In this document: piece after piece, positions 49,575-64,000 of the stretch
How positions within the stretch are numbered: the stretch's first letter is position 1
Layout: every line of letters begins with the position of its first letter
DNA from: Aspidiotus rigidus
Taxonomy: Eukaryota > Arthropoda > Insecta > Hemiptera > Diaspididae
Direction of reading: 5' to 3'
Assembly: GCA_035079385.1 (NCBI GenBank)
Contig: JAVHKY010000074.1
Coordinates: forward strand, 806,001-870,000
DNA length: 64,000 nt
Notes under the pieces: model-generated
Databases searched by the model: none
Seen by the model: only the letters and a program-made list of their open reading frames with translations
Told to the model about the DNA's origin: nothing
Program-made: the position numbers and the translations under genes

Positions 49575-50722
49575 ATTTCAGACATCAAAAATCTGAAGAC
49601 ACGAACGACTGACGACCAATATAGCAACTGTCCGCTCAGAAATCAAAATCTGTATCGTAAGGTTTAAATAAAAATATCTTATGCATGCGAAACATCTGGA
49701 TGATCACGAAAAAAGTAAAACGTCGAATTTTTGGCAAAAATAGAGACCACACACGTACGTGATTTTGTTATTCGTATTCTCGGCTCCTCCTTCGATTAAA
49801 CTTTCTTTTCTTCGTAAAAATTTTCTCGCACGGCCAATGGTCCAACGCTTACATTACTTTAATGATTCTCGTACAATTACGTGAAAAGTGGAACGAAACA
49901 AATTCCGCTCGAGAAAACAGCTGCAGTAGACTAGAAAGGCAAAGGAAAGGAGAGAAATTGAGAAGAGAAAAACAAAGCTGCAGAGTAGATTTTTGCTGAT
50001 AAAAGATTTTATTTATTTAAATACATTTTGGTGAAACGCCATATCCGTCTCCCATCCTTATCCTTACCTCTTCAGAGTTTCAGACTGGGCATCGCACCCG
50101 CCCGCTTGTAGCGTTGCAATCGTTTTATTGTTTGTGAGGTTTTGTATCATCATCATCTCTGTGTAACTTGTCGTACGAACACTCAGTTTTGAGTTTTGAC
50201 ACTGAATTTGATGTCCAGGGTGTATTATGAGGAATCCTTAAATTCAAATCAAAGGAGTTCTCTCCGCACGGATGTCAACGATTAACGCTACTATAGTCTG
50301 TCCGCAAATAGAATGGGTCACGTAAACAAACCCGCGAACCGCTTCCTCGCATCGTAATCAATTTTTTTTGCATGAAAGCGGGTCGCGGGTTTGCTTACGT
50401 GACCCATTCTACTTGCGGACAGACTATACAGTTCCGATTGAGTTCAGAAGTTTTCTTTCATTCTGGCTAGTAGTGGCTACACTGACGCCGGGGATAATGG
50501 CATAACGGTAGTTTAGCCAAAGACATTCTTTTCGTCAAGGCCAAACTGATCGTTGTCTGTTTACGATTTTCTAAGAACGAAAAAATTTTAGATCATTGTC
50601 AATAATTTCGTTTTGATTTTTTCTTACTCGCTCCTTCGTATGAATTTTATTACAATAGAAACACCTGCGATTATTGTTTATAAATATTAGCAAATTTTTC
50701 GAGTAAGCTTGAACTATTCAAA
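49575..50722. promoter_or_regulatory. Divergent promoter region of twinfilin and FAM76
   Basis: The two start codons face away from each other across 1148 bp, so this stretch must hold both promoters and leaders. No TATA box stands out. It contains a 137-bp inverted-repeat element (50292-50428). Confidence 0.5.
50292..50428. mobile_element. Tc1/mariner-like MITE hairpin in the divergent promoter
   Basis: tatagtctgtccgcaaatag (left) pairs with its reverse complement ctacttgcggacagactata (right). The arms are about 50 bp with a few mismatches, including gaatgggtcacgtaaacaaa with its partner tttgcttacgtgacccattc. The spacer is about 37 bp. TA at each edge could be the target duplication typical of Tc1/mariner derivatives. 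Confidence 0.65.
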
Positions 50723-52472
<1,750 letters not shown>

Positions 52473-53260
52473 TATCGGGTGATCATTCTATTCTCGTAAG
52501 TTTACGTTTCACTTGTTCTTTCATTCAGATATTGTTGTTCGTTCTTCTTTTACATTTTGACTGAGTTTCAATTTTAGAAGAACATAACTTTTTCTTCTTC
52601 TTTCTCTTTTTTTTTCTTCCCGTTTTAATGAAGAAGGTCTCCAATAAATCGAATAGTTATGTATTTGTTCCATATTCTGTAATTTGAAATCTATTATTCA
52701 AAAATTGAATTCTCTGAAACACCAATTTTACATAATATATTTTAGTTATTTCTAAATTTCAAGACAAACGAGAAAAACAAAATAAATTACCATATTTTTA
52801 TATTTAAATTTCTCTTCACAAATAAGTGCGACCAGAATTCGCTCGAATTTCATCATCTGCAGCCAACGAATCATTTTTCCAGGTTATTCTTCTTATCATA
52901 CATTTTTTAATTTCTTTTTCTAAAATGATCAATCATTTTGAAAATCTCTGTAGCGGCGATTACTTGCATTTTAAACTTTTTATTTAGTAATTCTCTTAAA
53001 CAATGACATTACCAATATGTATGTATAGTTTGTCAATGTACTCAAAAAAAGAAAAGAATTATTTTGAATAAGAAAGTAATGCTCGAACAGATCCTCTTTT
53101 TTATGCGTGTACAAAACAAACATGTTTGTAAATAGAAGTTTATATTTTTAATTTTAGTAGGTTTTTGTCCTTTCTAACGAAGGAAAAATTGTAATTTTGG
53201 AAAAATATAAGATGTTCGTTCTTTATCCATATTTCAATAACTTAATAAAGACAAAAAAAT
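52473..53260 (+). other. FAM76 3' UTR
   Basis: AT-rich, non-coding sequence. AATAAA occurs at 52643-52648 and 53244-53249. The second is followed by an AT-rich stretch and is a reasonable distal polyadenylation site. Confidence 0.45.
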
Positions 53261-56200
53261 CATACTTTGTTGATTCATTTATTCACGATATGAAATGACG
53301 GTGTTATCGCGAAAGATTTTTCTGTAGTTATGAAAATATGAAATTAATGACTGCACTATTGCTTATTATGAGCGCCCGAGTTACCAAGCAACAAAAAGAG
53401 AAGTTTATATTATTAAAATTTTGTCATCGTAACTCTGCCTGGATGTTATGTAAAACCAAAAAAATTTCTCGGACATCTTTCAATTCTGTTCTGTTATATC
53501 AACGAAAAGAAGGAATTGAAATTTTCAAATCTAATCGTTTGCAGCGTGTAAGAGTACGAATCATTCGTTGAATATGAATTCAGAAAACGCTCCTTTAAAG
53601 AATACTCATTTGGGAAAATTTCGTTGAGGGAGTCTTCAAATACGCGACACTTTTGTCCAATTTAATTCTCAATTCGTCGAGTCACAAAAGTTGAATTGTA
53701 TCTCGTTCTCGTGTATTTTTTTCATTTTTTCTCTCTGGACGACGAAAACATGTGTCATCCGGAAACATATCGTTAGTCTTTGTCGACAAAAATTTACGAA
53801 AACACAAAAAGACATAATTTCATTGTGGTCCGGCCTTTAATGGTTGAATTTACCAATCATTTTCAACACACATACAGGTTGACGACAAATAATTTGTTTT
53901 CGCTCTGGAGATGACAAAGAAAGTGAAGAAGAAAAATTTGGTGGACTTGTAAATATTTCTCTGGGAAGAAAGAAAAATTTGCACGTTTTTCGTTCTCTCT
54001 GTAAGGCTTATTTGATACTTTCAGGAAGTGCCGGACGCAAAACATGCGATCGTATCTTCTTTCCGAAGTTGGTTGTTGCTTCCTCTTACTGTTCAGTTCG
54101 AAACTGATTAACTCAGCGAATAATTTTATTGCAGCAGCCTTCAAGCAACTACCACGAATGGTCGTTTATAACCTAGCACCACAAAACAATAATATATTTC
54201 ATAAAATTTTTTCTGTCCATATACCGAACATATCTAATACTGAGTAAATTTTAGACAATCGTGAGTTTCCATTAGTGGAAGATTTCACTGTATTCACATC
54301 CGATTTTAAATCTTAGAATATCCAAGTAGCCTCGAACTAAGCTTAAACTACAAAACTTAAACTTCAGTTCTATGAGACGTTAGAAAACTTACCTACTTGT
54401 GCGAAAACAGATGTTTCCTAATTCATTTTACAAAATTTGATTCTAAAAATAACTGGAAGACGGGGAAAGGGAAAAACTAATGCTATATAGTGCGAAAAAG
54501 CATAATGAGTTTCGTAGCACTCGTAGTCCTAAATTCTTTCTTTGAAAAAAAAAAGAAAATTTATCAATAGTAACGATAAAAATAATTCATCCGTCTTCTT
54601 TTTTTTCTTCTTCAAAATGGAGGACTTAAGGATTTAATTACCTACTGGCTATAACAAAGCAATTCCTTTTTCAATACATATATAAAACTTGTTTTATAGA
54701 AGGTTATCTCGAGATAAACGTTAGAATTTTCCCCTGTTTCCCCTTTCCCATAGTCAATTTGAGCTTTCAACCAATTATAAATGGTGGGACTTGAATTAAC
54801 GTCGTTGATCTGCTGAATAAAAATTATGAGAAGTAGGGATTGAAAAAATTGTGAGAATAGTAATGGGACGTGGTAAATTTTCAATTGTCGAGGTGATAAA
54901 CTCAATTTTCGACTTTTCCGAATACTTTTTAACCTCTGGGAGCTTGGAAAAAGTTTGGTAGAAATAGCGATCATTATTAGATTCACGGCAGTTCGAAAAA
55001 TGGAGAAAACATAATCCCATATTTTGTACAATCCTATTTGAATTGCAGACCATCATAAATACTTGTAATAATCGAAATTTGATTCGGAAACTGTTTTAAA
55101 ATGTTTATCCAAAGACCGAGTACCTATGAATTTGACAAAAAAACAAGAAAAAAATTGGAAGATGCACGCCCAATTAACGCGTATTTTTTCATGTTATTAT
55201 TGTCTTCTTTTTTTGGTTTTTAAGAGATGGAAAATGAGTCATCAACTCTTCGTCGGAATGATGATGAATCTCATGATATAACACTAAATACGATTCTGGT
55301 GATTCATGTCTATTTTCAAGCAGTGGTACCTACAAGAAAATACTGACCAATTTTCAATAAGTAATATTTAAAATTTTACTTATTTTCAAATGAATTGATT
55401 GATTTCTTTTTCTTTCACTTTTTGTCAGTTCGTTCGAATAAGATGAAAATTATAAAAATTTGATCAAGCGAAGAACATTGAATTTATTTTAACTCCAATA
55501 AATTTCTCTGATAAGAAACTGAACCTCGACGCAGCAATTTTATTTTAACAAAATAAAGCATAACCCAGGCATTAGAGTTTGAAAAAAAAATTATAAGCTG
55601 CTATGATGAATTAGGATGAAAGAAATTGTATCCAACCGAAAAACAGTACGTCTTCTGTTTTGTTAATTGTTATTTCTGATATTGGTATTTGCTTATATTT
55701 TTATTGATTTTTCTTTAATCATTCATTAATAAGTTCACTATAAGACTATACCAACTTATATCATTATGTTGAAGCTAATATCTTTTCATGACGTTTCGGC
55801 CTATTTTGTAAGGAAAAACTTACCAAGCAGCCTGTTTTAATTTTTATATCTTTTTCAGATAATCTGTGGTTTATGGTGCGAGGATAGCAATTGCGACAAA
55901 TTGATAAGCACCTAATATCGCGGAAGGAAGTCATTCATCGAAATTAGTGATTTAACGTTGAAGACGCCTCGGGAACCACCTATTTTTTGTGGTAAAATCA
56001 CTATATATCGTATTTTACAATTGAACAAATTCCTCTGCGTATACTGCGAATTTTAATTAGGAAATCCAGCTTGAAGAAGAAGAATGGCAAACTTTAATCG
56101 ATGAGTGAGTACTTATACGTTCGGAAAATTGAAAAAGTGGGACTTTCTCAAAAACGTCTTCGTTCATCAGAAAACCTTGCTTCTATTCACAATCGGATTT

Positions 56201-59200
56201 GACAGATAAAAATGGTGCACGTCATCACATTCGTCGTGAAAACAATACACTACCCGAAGAATAAATCACGTTTTTTATAATATAAAATGAATTAGGTAGG
56301 TCCGAGGTTGCTATCCCGAGAACATTTCTTACATGAGATACCTACGCGCTGTTTTTCTTCCCTCATCTTTACCCCTAGACGAATTTTATTCAGCCAATGT
56401 TGATGAAGAATGGAGGTAACTAAAATAAGCAGGTTTCAAATGTAAGATGTAGCCGCGCCTTCAAAGTAACTTCAATGGAAAATCTTACGGAGGTTCAATT
56501 TATAATTTCCAATTGAAAGTTCTTTCTGTAAATTCTATTTTTAAAGGGGAGGGAGAGGGCGCAATTACGTTGTCCCACGAATAATTTGCATTTCATGACC
56601 TTGAATTAGTTTGACGAATTTTACTTCCGAACTTGAGAACTTACTTAATTTACGCAAAGCTAATTTTTTCGCAAGAAATCCTAGAAGAATAATTTTTTCT
56701 AAGAAAAATCTCTTTTATTCCTAACAATAGGCTATAAACTGTACTTTCAAATAACTGAAAGAGGTCAAGAATTACAAAAATTGAGAATATTTTCAATCCT
56801 CTGAGTAGGTACATCATTCGTAATATATTAGATCATTTTTACAGCTGCACCTGTACCTTCATTTCTGTAATAAATTATCATGTTGAAATAATTTTTTTTT
56901 TTCTTACAGGAACTCTCAACCGTACATTTTATCGAAAATATAGGTTAGTGAAACTTCTTCTCGGTATCACAATAATTATTTTTTTCAGTCATTTAAATAA
57001 ATCTTAGCAAATCGGCTAATTGAGCAGACAGATATCGCTGCGTCATCAAGGCCCATCCAGCAAAGCGATCTTCAGATTTTTTTGCCGTCGCGAATATGCC
57101 AACCTGTTTCCTCATCAGCTGATTTTCATACGCGCGTTCTATCGTAATCGAAAGAAAAGGAGTACCTCATCACACACGTAAGCCCACGTACAAATAATTC
57201 TGTTACGTGGTACTGAGTGCGACAATAAAATGACAGTAATACACTCAACAGTGTATGCGCTCTTCCTCGTCGTAACCGCAGGGCTCTTGAACTAAATAAC
57301 TCATTGATGCACAAGGGACTGAAGAAAAAAAAAACAATTTTTTGGAAAGTCGAAAATGAGAATAGCCTACTTCGAAAATTTCCTTCACGAATAGAAACAA
57401 AATTCAGTCGGTATGAGAGAAATCTGAAAATTTAGCGAAGAGAAAATTAATTGACCCGATTCCACGATCTGATTATCTGTGTGAGTGATCGAGAGTAGGT
57501 TCCGGATAATTTTATTTGTTGAGCAAGTCTAGGTAAACGAAAGGTATAACGTTGTGAGAAAGTTTTCCTGTTTCTAATAGATGCGCTTTTGAAGCTTTTG
57601 GGCAACCATCGTTACCAACTTCGGGCCACTATACCTGGCTGAATGCGAGCAAAATTTCGCAAAATATTGTTTCTCATCTTGAACTGGTTCCATCTAATAA
57701 CTTGATCGATACTGTTTCCTAAACGACATCATTATTTCTCAAGCGAGACAAACAATTCATCAAATAAGCGCATGAAAATATGAACAAAGTTCTCTCTGAT
57801 CGGTACATTTTCAAGTACAAATCTTAGGTGACACTGTCACGTGTAAAGTTCGAATGAAAGAGAGAGAGATGAAGAACATCTATGCACTTTCGTGTTTTTC
57901 TACATTCAGTTACACGAATTTTATTAATTATGACTGTATTGTCGTTTACTTTTTCCTGTTTTACGGGAATTAATTCTGTTACAATTTATTTAATTGAAAC
58001 GTCCGCACATCTCTAATACTATATTTCGAAGCCGAAATCAATTACTGCATTTCCCATTTTTTCTCTGTTTATTTTTTTTTAGTGCTTCGGAGGTTTGACA
58101 CTGTTATCAGTCGGTAAGACCAATAAGAAAAAAAAAAAAAAAAAAAACCGTGGATGAAATTGAGTGATCGCCATTTACATTTTGCAAATGGGTTGTACTT
58201 TATTAATAATTTAGATATCAGTATTTCGGTTTCTACACGTCGTACCGTACAGTCTTTTGCTTAGACTGTTCTCATCTATTCCTTCTCACAAAAACCAAAA
58301 TGGTAAGATTTTATTATTCTAAAGTATTTTGTCGTTGATCTCCAATTCTTCTGATCGTACTATGCCGATTATCAGAACTTTTGTACTGTTAAGAGTAATC
58401 TGTGAATAAGTTCGGGGTTTCTTCAACTTGTGAATTCACTTTTTGTCTCATTTGCGCGATCGAGCTCAACTTCGACTCAAAATCACCCTACCAATGTGGA
58501 ATGAAAAGTCGTCTTCGTGAACTCAAATACTGCTTCTGCACACAGTATCTAAATCAGTTCATCGAGCAATTTTACTCGTCTATCATTTTTCACTCGTACA
58601 CTGGCTACTTTGTCGAGAATGTTGATTGAAATTCATCATTTTTACAACGTGTATCTCAAATTGAATTACGAGCCGGGATCATGTATAAGCATGCAGGTAA
58701 CTGTACTTTGTGTAGAACTCAATAGAACCAGTTCATGCGATACGAACACTCGGAATAGGTCATTCGAGTTTTCTGAAGTCATACCGATAAGGTTGATGAA
58801 AAGTTGACGTTGATATTTATTGGTTATCTCGATATTGGGGTACAATTCTGTATATGGGTCCAAACTGAATAATAAGTCTGTGAAAGCGAAAGTGAACCGA
58901 AAGCATCGATTGAAGTTCTTGTATAAGTCCTTTCGGTGATTCATTCCATCTTCGGCTTTATTAATATTCAGAATTGGATGACATAACGGAATGTTCGCAA
59001 TCCCGGTTATCTTATTTTTAACGATTCTTGGAACTACCTAAATCTGTTCGCAGATAAACGTTGTAGTTTTATTCATCTCTGCATGGATGTGTATATACCC
59101 TAAAATGCGAAGGATCTCGAGTTTTTTTTGCTGGTTTTCATAAGAAAGTGGAGAAGATTGACGATGAGGGTTGTTACTTAGATTTTAAGCCTTATTGCGG

Positions 59201-59737
59201 AAAACTTTAGTCCAACTCAAATGCTCACCGTGTAGAACCAAATTATCAATAGTAAACGATAGAATGATATTGTCTTATCGTCACCAAATGTTATAAAATC
59301 ATACGAACAACGTTCACTATCATTACAGTTGTTCGAGTATGCATTGTCATCATCGAAATTATGTTCTCTTCCTCTCTCTGTACTTCACCTCGTTGATATT
59401 CTACTGTCAGTGCGCTATTTTTGTGAACAGTTCCACCGTTAGGTGGCAGGAAATCGTGTGAGTAAACTTCCTTATCTCGATGAACAATTGGTCTATATTT
59501 CTGTATTGGAAAATTCGGTTCCCTCTTATCAGCGTATCTCGTTCATTCAGCGGTTTAAGGTCAATGTTGAGATTCTTTGTGTCGAGCTCTTGTGCATCAT
59601 CTCGTGGCTAAGGAAGACGCGAGCGGAGATGAACGAATTCAGGAATTGTTTACCTATTAATAGTACTCGCATACTTTTATTATCCATCGTCCCTATCAGT
59701 GAAATTGTTATTTAACTTCGTGTTCTTCGAATTGCAG
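53261..59737. other. Gene-poor stretch, probably including Tlk 5' leader
   Basis: About 6.5 kb with only short, unrecognised frames (for example 53338-53571 plus and 54642-55031 minus). A polypyrimidine-AG site occurs near 56910 (tttttttcttacag). Because the kinase coding exon is preceded by a clear 3' splice site, one or more non-coding leader exons of that gene probably lie here, but I cannot place them. Poly-A lies near 58130. Confidence 0.35.
59721..59737 (+). promoter_or_regulatory. 3' splice site before the Tlk start codon
   Basis: tgttcttcgaattgcag is a polypyrimidine-AG acceptor 83 bp before the ATG at 59821. It implies an upstream non-coding exon of the kinase gene. Confidence 0.5.
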
Positions 59738-59820
59738 GTTTTTGACGTATTGTCTACATTTCTGGCCTACACATAGTCGATATTCTAATCGTTTCTGATG
59801 GGACGCGCACCTTCAACGGG

Positions 59821-62527
59821 ATGACCATGTGCTGTTGGATTAATGGTGGCGCTGGCGTCAATAATATGGATCATCACCTACAACCAGTTTTAGATTCTCG
59901 GAAACAAGAATTGTTGGAAGCCCGATTTTTGGGTGCTAAAATGTCGGCGGCCACGTCTCATCTGCAGATGGCGCCACCATCCGGAGTGAATAGTACACGA
60001 CAATTACAGCAGCCAGACACCCACCAATTGAGTGTTCATCTTCGCCATCATACGCATGCAGGCTCACAAAGTGCACATCAGATGACAGTGGGCGTAACGC
60101 CAACAACGGCAACGCAGTTACAGCAACTCCACCACATCGAACATCAACAGTCGCAGGGTGCGACCACAACCCCCAATCAAGACTCTCTAAGTGCGAGTTC
60201 GTCACACAGCGATAAAGAGCGAAGTGAATCCGTTACACCGGAGAAACCATCCAATACCAAAACGGGTACGAAAAGAAAACGGAAAGGTGACGACAATTCG
60301 GGTGGTGAACAACGTATTGCCAGTGCGAAAGTAGCCGCGAGAGCCAATCCTGCCGGAACTGATAGTAAGAAAATAAACGAATATTTTTGTAAACAACATC
60401 CGGTAACTAGTCCTGTTCGTCAAAATGCGTCGAAAATTCTGGCTACGGCCAGTGCAACGACTAGTCAACAGCAACAACAGCAGCACAGTGCTTTTCTTTC
60501 GGATATAGTGATTAGTGGAGGTACGAGGGCAACGAGAATTGCAGTGCCTGCACCCGAGTACCATGAAACACCACACCAGATATCCGATATACAGTCGAAA
60601 AATACGCAGATCGAAGACCTACAGCGTACCAATGACGAATTAGCCCGTAAACTTTCAACGCAACAAAAACTTATCGAACAACAAAGTTCGCAGATAGCTA
60701 AATGTACCGAAGTAATCAAAAATCTGCTGCGCGAGAAGTCTGACATCGAGAAAAAAGAGGCGAGACAGAAGTGTATGCAGAATCGATTACGATTAGGGCA
60801 ATTTGTGATGCAAAGAGTTGGCGCTCAGTTTCAGGAAATCTGGATGGAAGGCTACGCGTTTCAAGAACTGAATCGGCGACAAGAAGAATTGGGGGCCGAA
60901 CGAGAAGAAACCGATAGACAAAAAAAATTACTGGCTAAGAAAAGGCCTACTACCAGCGAATCGGGACGTAAACGAGCCGCATCGAGTAGCGGTACTGCTT
61001 CCAATGTTCCTATTAGCGCGACCTCTGGTATGCTGCATAACGGTACAAACAGCGATAGCTCGTCAAACTCGAGCGGAAATGTTGCTGCTAACGTTGCTGC
61101 AACAAAACAAGAGAATGCGATGACTTTACAGGAGTACTACGAACAAGACGAGATATTGAAACTGAGACAATCGGCTCTGAAGAAAGAAGACGCAGACTTG
61201 CAAGTAGAAATGGAGAAATTAGAACGAGAACGAAATGTACACATTCGCGAGTTGAAACGTATTCAGAACGAGGACCAATCGGAGTATAATAATCACCCCG
61301 TGCTGCATGAACGTTATTTCTTATTAATGTTACTTGGTAAGGGCGGTTTTAGCGAAGTGCATAAAGCGTTCGATTTGAAAGAACAGCGCTACGTTGCATG
61401 TAAAGTACATCAGCTGAACAAAGACTGGAAAGAAGACAAGAAAGCGAACTACATCAAACACGCTATCAGAGAATACAATATCCATAAATCGCTGGACCAT
61501 CCGCGAGTCGTTAAGCTGTACGATGTATTTGAGATCGATGCGAATTCCTTTTGCACCGTTCTAGAATACTGCAGTGGACACGATTTAGATTTTTATTTGA
61601 AGCAGCATAAAGTGATCGGCGAGAAAGAAGCTAGGCTAATTATCATCCAAGTCGTATCTGCGTTGAAGTACCTGAATGAGATTAAACCTCCAGTCATCCA
61701 TTATGATCTTAAACCCGGTAAATAATCTTGTATTACTCTCTTTATTTCATGTTACTGTTGAGTGTCTGGGGTATGGAAAGAGAGGATGACTAATACTTTG
61801 AGCGCACTAAATCGAGATCAATAGTTCGAGTTTCACGAAACCGAATATTAAATCCAGTGAGAGCTAATTTAAAGAAAAGTGGAAGGGAGAGAGGTTGAAG
61901 ACGATCGAAAATTTTCTTCTAACTTCTTTCGTATTTGTACCATTAATTAAGAATGTTTGATTTTTCGTTCCAGGTAATATTCTATTAGTAGAAGGAAATG
62001 TATGCGGAGAAATTAAAATTACGGATTTCGGTCTGAGCAAAATTATGGACGAGGAGAACTACAATCCGGATCACGGTATGGATCTTTCGTCTCAAGGTGC
62101 TGGTACCTATTGGTACCTGCCGCCGGAATGTTTCATGGTCGGGAAAAGTCCGCCGAAGATTTCCTCGAAAGTAGACGTGTGGAGCGTCGGTGTCATCTTT
62201 TACCAGTGTCTCTACGGACGAAAGCCTTTTGGACACAATTTATCCCAGGCGTCCATCCTCGAGGAAAATACTATACTGAAGGCTACCGAAGTACAGTTCA
62301 CGAATAAGCCGGTCGTTAGTAATGAAGCGAAAAGTTTTATTCGATGTTGTCTAGCTTACCGTAAGGAGGATCGTTTCGACGTATTGGCGCTCGCCCGACA
62401 CGAGTATTTGCAGCCACCTGTACCAAAAAGTGTGCGACAAGCGGCCAATAATCAGCAGCAGCAGCAGCAACAACAACAATATTTGCAGCAACAAGCTCAA
62501 CATAGTTCTGGCGCATATCACGGTTGA
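59821..62527 (+). CDS. Tlk: Tousled-like serine/threonine kinase (2 coding exons)
   Basis: Nuclear S-phase kinase. Known family members phosphorylate the histone chaperone Asf1 and act in chromatin assembly. Exons: 59821-61717 and 61974-62527, splitting the Gly codon of the catalytic loop; the product is 816 residues. The N-terminus has [13 protein letters not shown], the TLK signature, so the start is the ATG at 59821 or the one 15 codons later. A basic KRKRK (about residue 151) is a likely nuclear signal. Coiled coils lie at about 255-320, 350-380 and 445-490, for dimerisation. The kinase domain starts near residue 499, with GKGGFSEV (about 507), ACK Lys (about 528), HYDLKPGN (627-634, the TLK form of HRDLKPEN), DFG (650) and a GTYWYLPPE activation segment. 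A Gln run ends the protein. The family is certain. Confidence 0.96.
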
Positions 62528-64000
62528 CAGTTCCTCGTAATGTTTTAAAGTGAGCTTCAGATATTTGAGTTATTAGATTAGAATTAAACGGCTGGACGAT
62601 GACGGCTGGTACTATTCGTTGTCCCTGGAGTGGAATTTTCCTTTACACTTCGATCAAAAATGACCGAAAGATTTCGTCCTTTCTGAATTTGGTAACATTT
62701 ATATAGAACTTTCTAAGGAAAATGAATTCGTATTTTTAAAATTTATATTAATAGAACTTTTAAAAACATTTCGTCGATAATTCTTGCAGTCAAAATTTTT
62801 TGCTTAGTCCTAATTAGACGGGAAGAAAGAACGTTTTATCGGAAATTTTAATTTCGGATCATTTCGAGGTGGGGAAAGTTTCTTTCTAATTTACTGCTAG
62901 TCTAATGGTCATTTCGAAGTGCCTTGACATTCCCTCTGAATACTCACGCTTTACTTATCCTCAATTCTTCTGCTCATATCACTTTTCAAACAATATCGTC
63001 AAGTTCACTCTCGGTGAATGGTGTTTGATACGAAGTGAATCAAAGCGGTATGATGATCATCTGAAAATTGGATATATCAGAAAAATGTGTCAGAGTGTGA
63101 CGAACAACAATAACTCATCTTTATTTCCCTTCTCCCAAATAGAACTTGCACTTCTACTTGTACCCGCCTTGAACGCGCTTCCCAATCGTCTAAGATTTGG
63201 GCGCACTCGTCACGCTCTCTACTTCAAATACATTGAAGGAACGAGAGTAAATTTTTCCACAAATTTGTTTTTGGACCAAGGTCATGTAAGTTTTGGTTTT
63301 TTCCACTACTCCATTCCTGTCCATTGTTGGCGATAAATATGACTGATAGATTTCAAGTTTGCTCTTCAAACTGGTAATGTTGTGTGATTGGAAAGCGTGA
63401 ATACTAATATGAATTAAATAAACCATTTATCCACTTTGCACAAAATTATTGTGCTTGAATTCTGACTGAGATTCTAAAATAAAGAAAGAACAGAATGGCG
63501 TCATCATCTGAATTGTGGGATCTTCCCGTTGTTATTCAAACTTAACCATTTACCCGTGTTTCTCTTTTCCATTCCTTCATCCATTAATAAATTTTTTATT
63601 CTTCTGTTCCCTAGGTTTAAACTTCGAAATGACGTATCGGACTACAAAGCGTGTGATTAACGAATAAAAGCCTTTCTCCTGAATACCACGAGAACGGTAT
63701 GAGATTTCTTTCTTCATTTTATATTGAATGATGCTTATACTAGTAATGTACGAATATTCGGATAATACTTATGCCCAAGTATCGTTTAATTTTATTTATT
63801 TACATCGTTTATCATTTAGTATTGTTTTCTTTCTTCGTTTGTTCTTTTCTTTTTATGTAACGCGAAAAATGTCGGATTGTCTTGTTCAAGTGAATCTATA
63901 GTTGTATGTTTTCCTTGTACCGTAACCGAATATGGTCGATTTATGTACCAGTTTCTATTAATTATTGAAAATACTTTCAACCGTTCGTCTTGTTGCTTTA
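62528..64000 (+). other. Tlk 3' UTR, running to the window edge
   Basis: Non-coding AT-rich sequence. AATAAA occurs near 63416, 63478 and 63663; any could end the transcript. A 143-codon frame at 62905-63336 has no recognisable domain, carries an N in low-complexity Asn, and overlaps an antisense frame, so it is not called a gene. Confidence 0.45.

Noticed and set aside
59936..60746. Three minus-strand ORFs opposite the kinase exon
   Set aside because: They are shadows of the Tlk coding frame.
62905..63336. 143-codon ORF downstream of Tlk
   Set aside because: No recognisable domain and probably 3' UTR; overlapping antisense frame.

Overview
The window looks like a stretch of an insect nuclear genome. 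It is AT-rich, its genes are split by GT-AG introns, and its proteins are clearly metazoan. It also carries a Penelope-like retroelement, many short inverted-repeat transposons, and a three-unit CCTAA/TTAGG run of the insect telomere type. Frequent taggtaccta-type words made me think of a sternorrhynchan hemipteran (aphid, mealybug or psyllid kin). That placement is an impression, not a demonstration.

Layout. 1-4.6 kb: a Penelope-like element (PLE) with an inverted terminal copy and a 28-bp target-site duplication, inserted into an older PLE relic. 5.35-5.68 kb: a first coding exon of an ELOVL6-type fatty-acid elongase. 5.7-36.5 kb: a gene-poor block of about 31 kb. It holds foldback elements with a 45-bp internal repeat, several MITE-like inverted repeats, a Mutator-like transposase relic broken by a MITE, and a repeat rich in TGACGTCA palindromes. 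36.6-42.3 kb: a second, paralogous elongase first exon, a 4.8-kb intron, and the only elongase 3' coding exon I can find. 44.5-45.9 kb (minus): pyridoxal kinase, 7 exons. 47.2-49.6 kb (minus): twinfilin, 8 exons. 50.7-52.5 kb (plus): a FAM76 protein, 6 exons, divergent from twinfilin. 52.5-59.8 kb: no recognised gene, probably partly Tousled-like kinase leader. 59.8-62.5 kb (plus): Tousled-like kinase, 2 coding exons. 62.5-64 kb: its likely 3' UTR.

The genes are housekeeping loci of unrelated pathways: lipid elongation, vitamin B6 salvage, actin dynamics, a nuclear/zinc-binding protein and chromatin replication. Nothing suggests an operon-like system. Exon joins for pyridoxal kinase, twinfilin, FAM76, the elongase and the kinase were worked out by hand. 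They keep frame and give family-typical lengths of 296, 345, 354, 306 (or 292) and 816 residues.

The most interesting signals are: (1) two elongase first exons 31 kb apart, ending in the same splice phase with one shared downstream exon, so probably alternative promoters giving two N-terminal halves; (2) a dispersed foldback family with a conserved terminus and an internal 45-bp tandem repeat that I cannot assign to a named superfamily; (3) the PLE, with its inverted terminal copy, frameshift and nested target. No database search was possible, so family names rest on recognised motifs.
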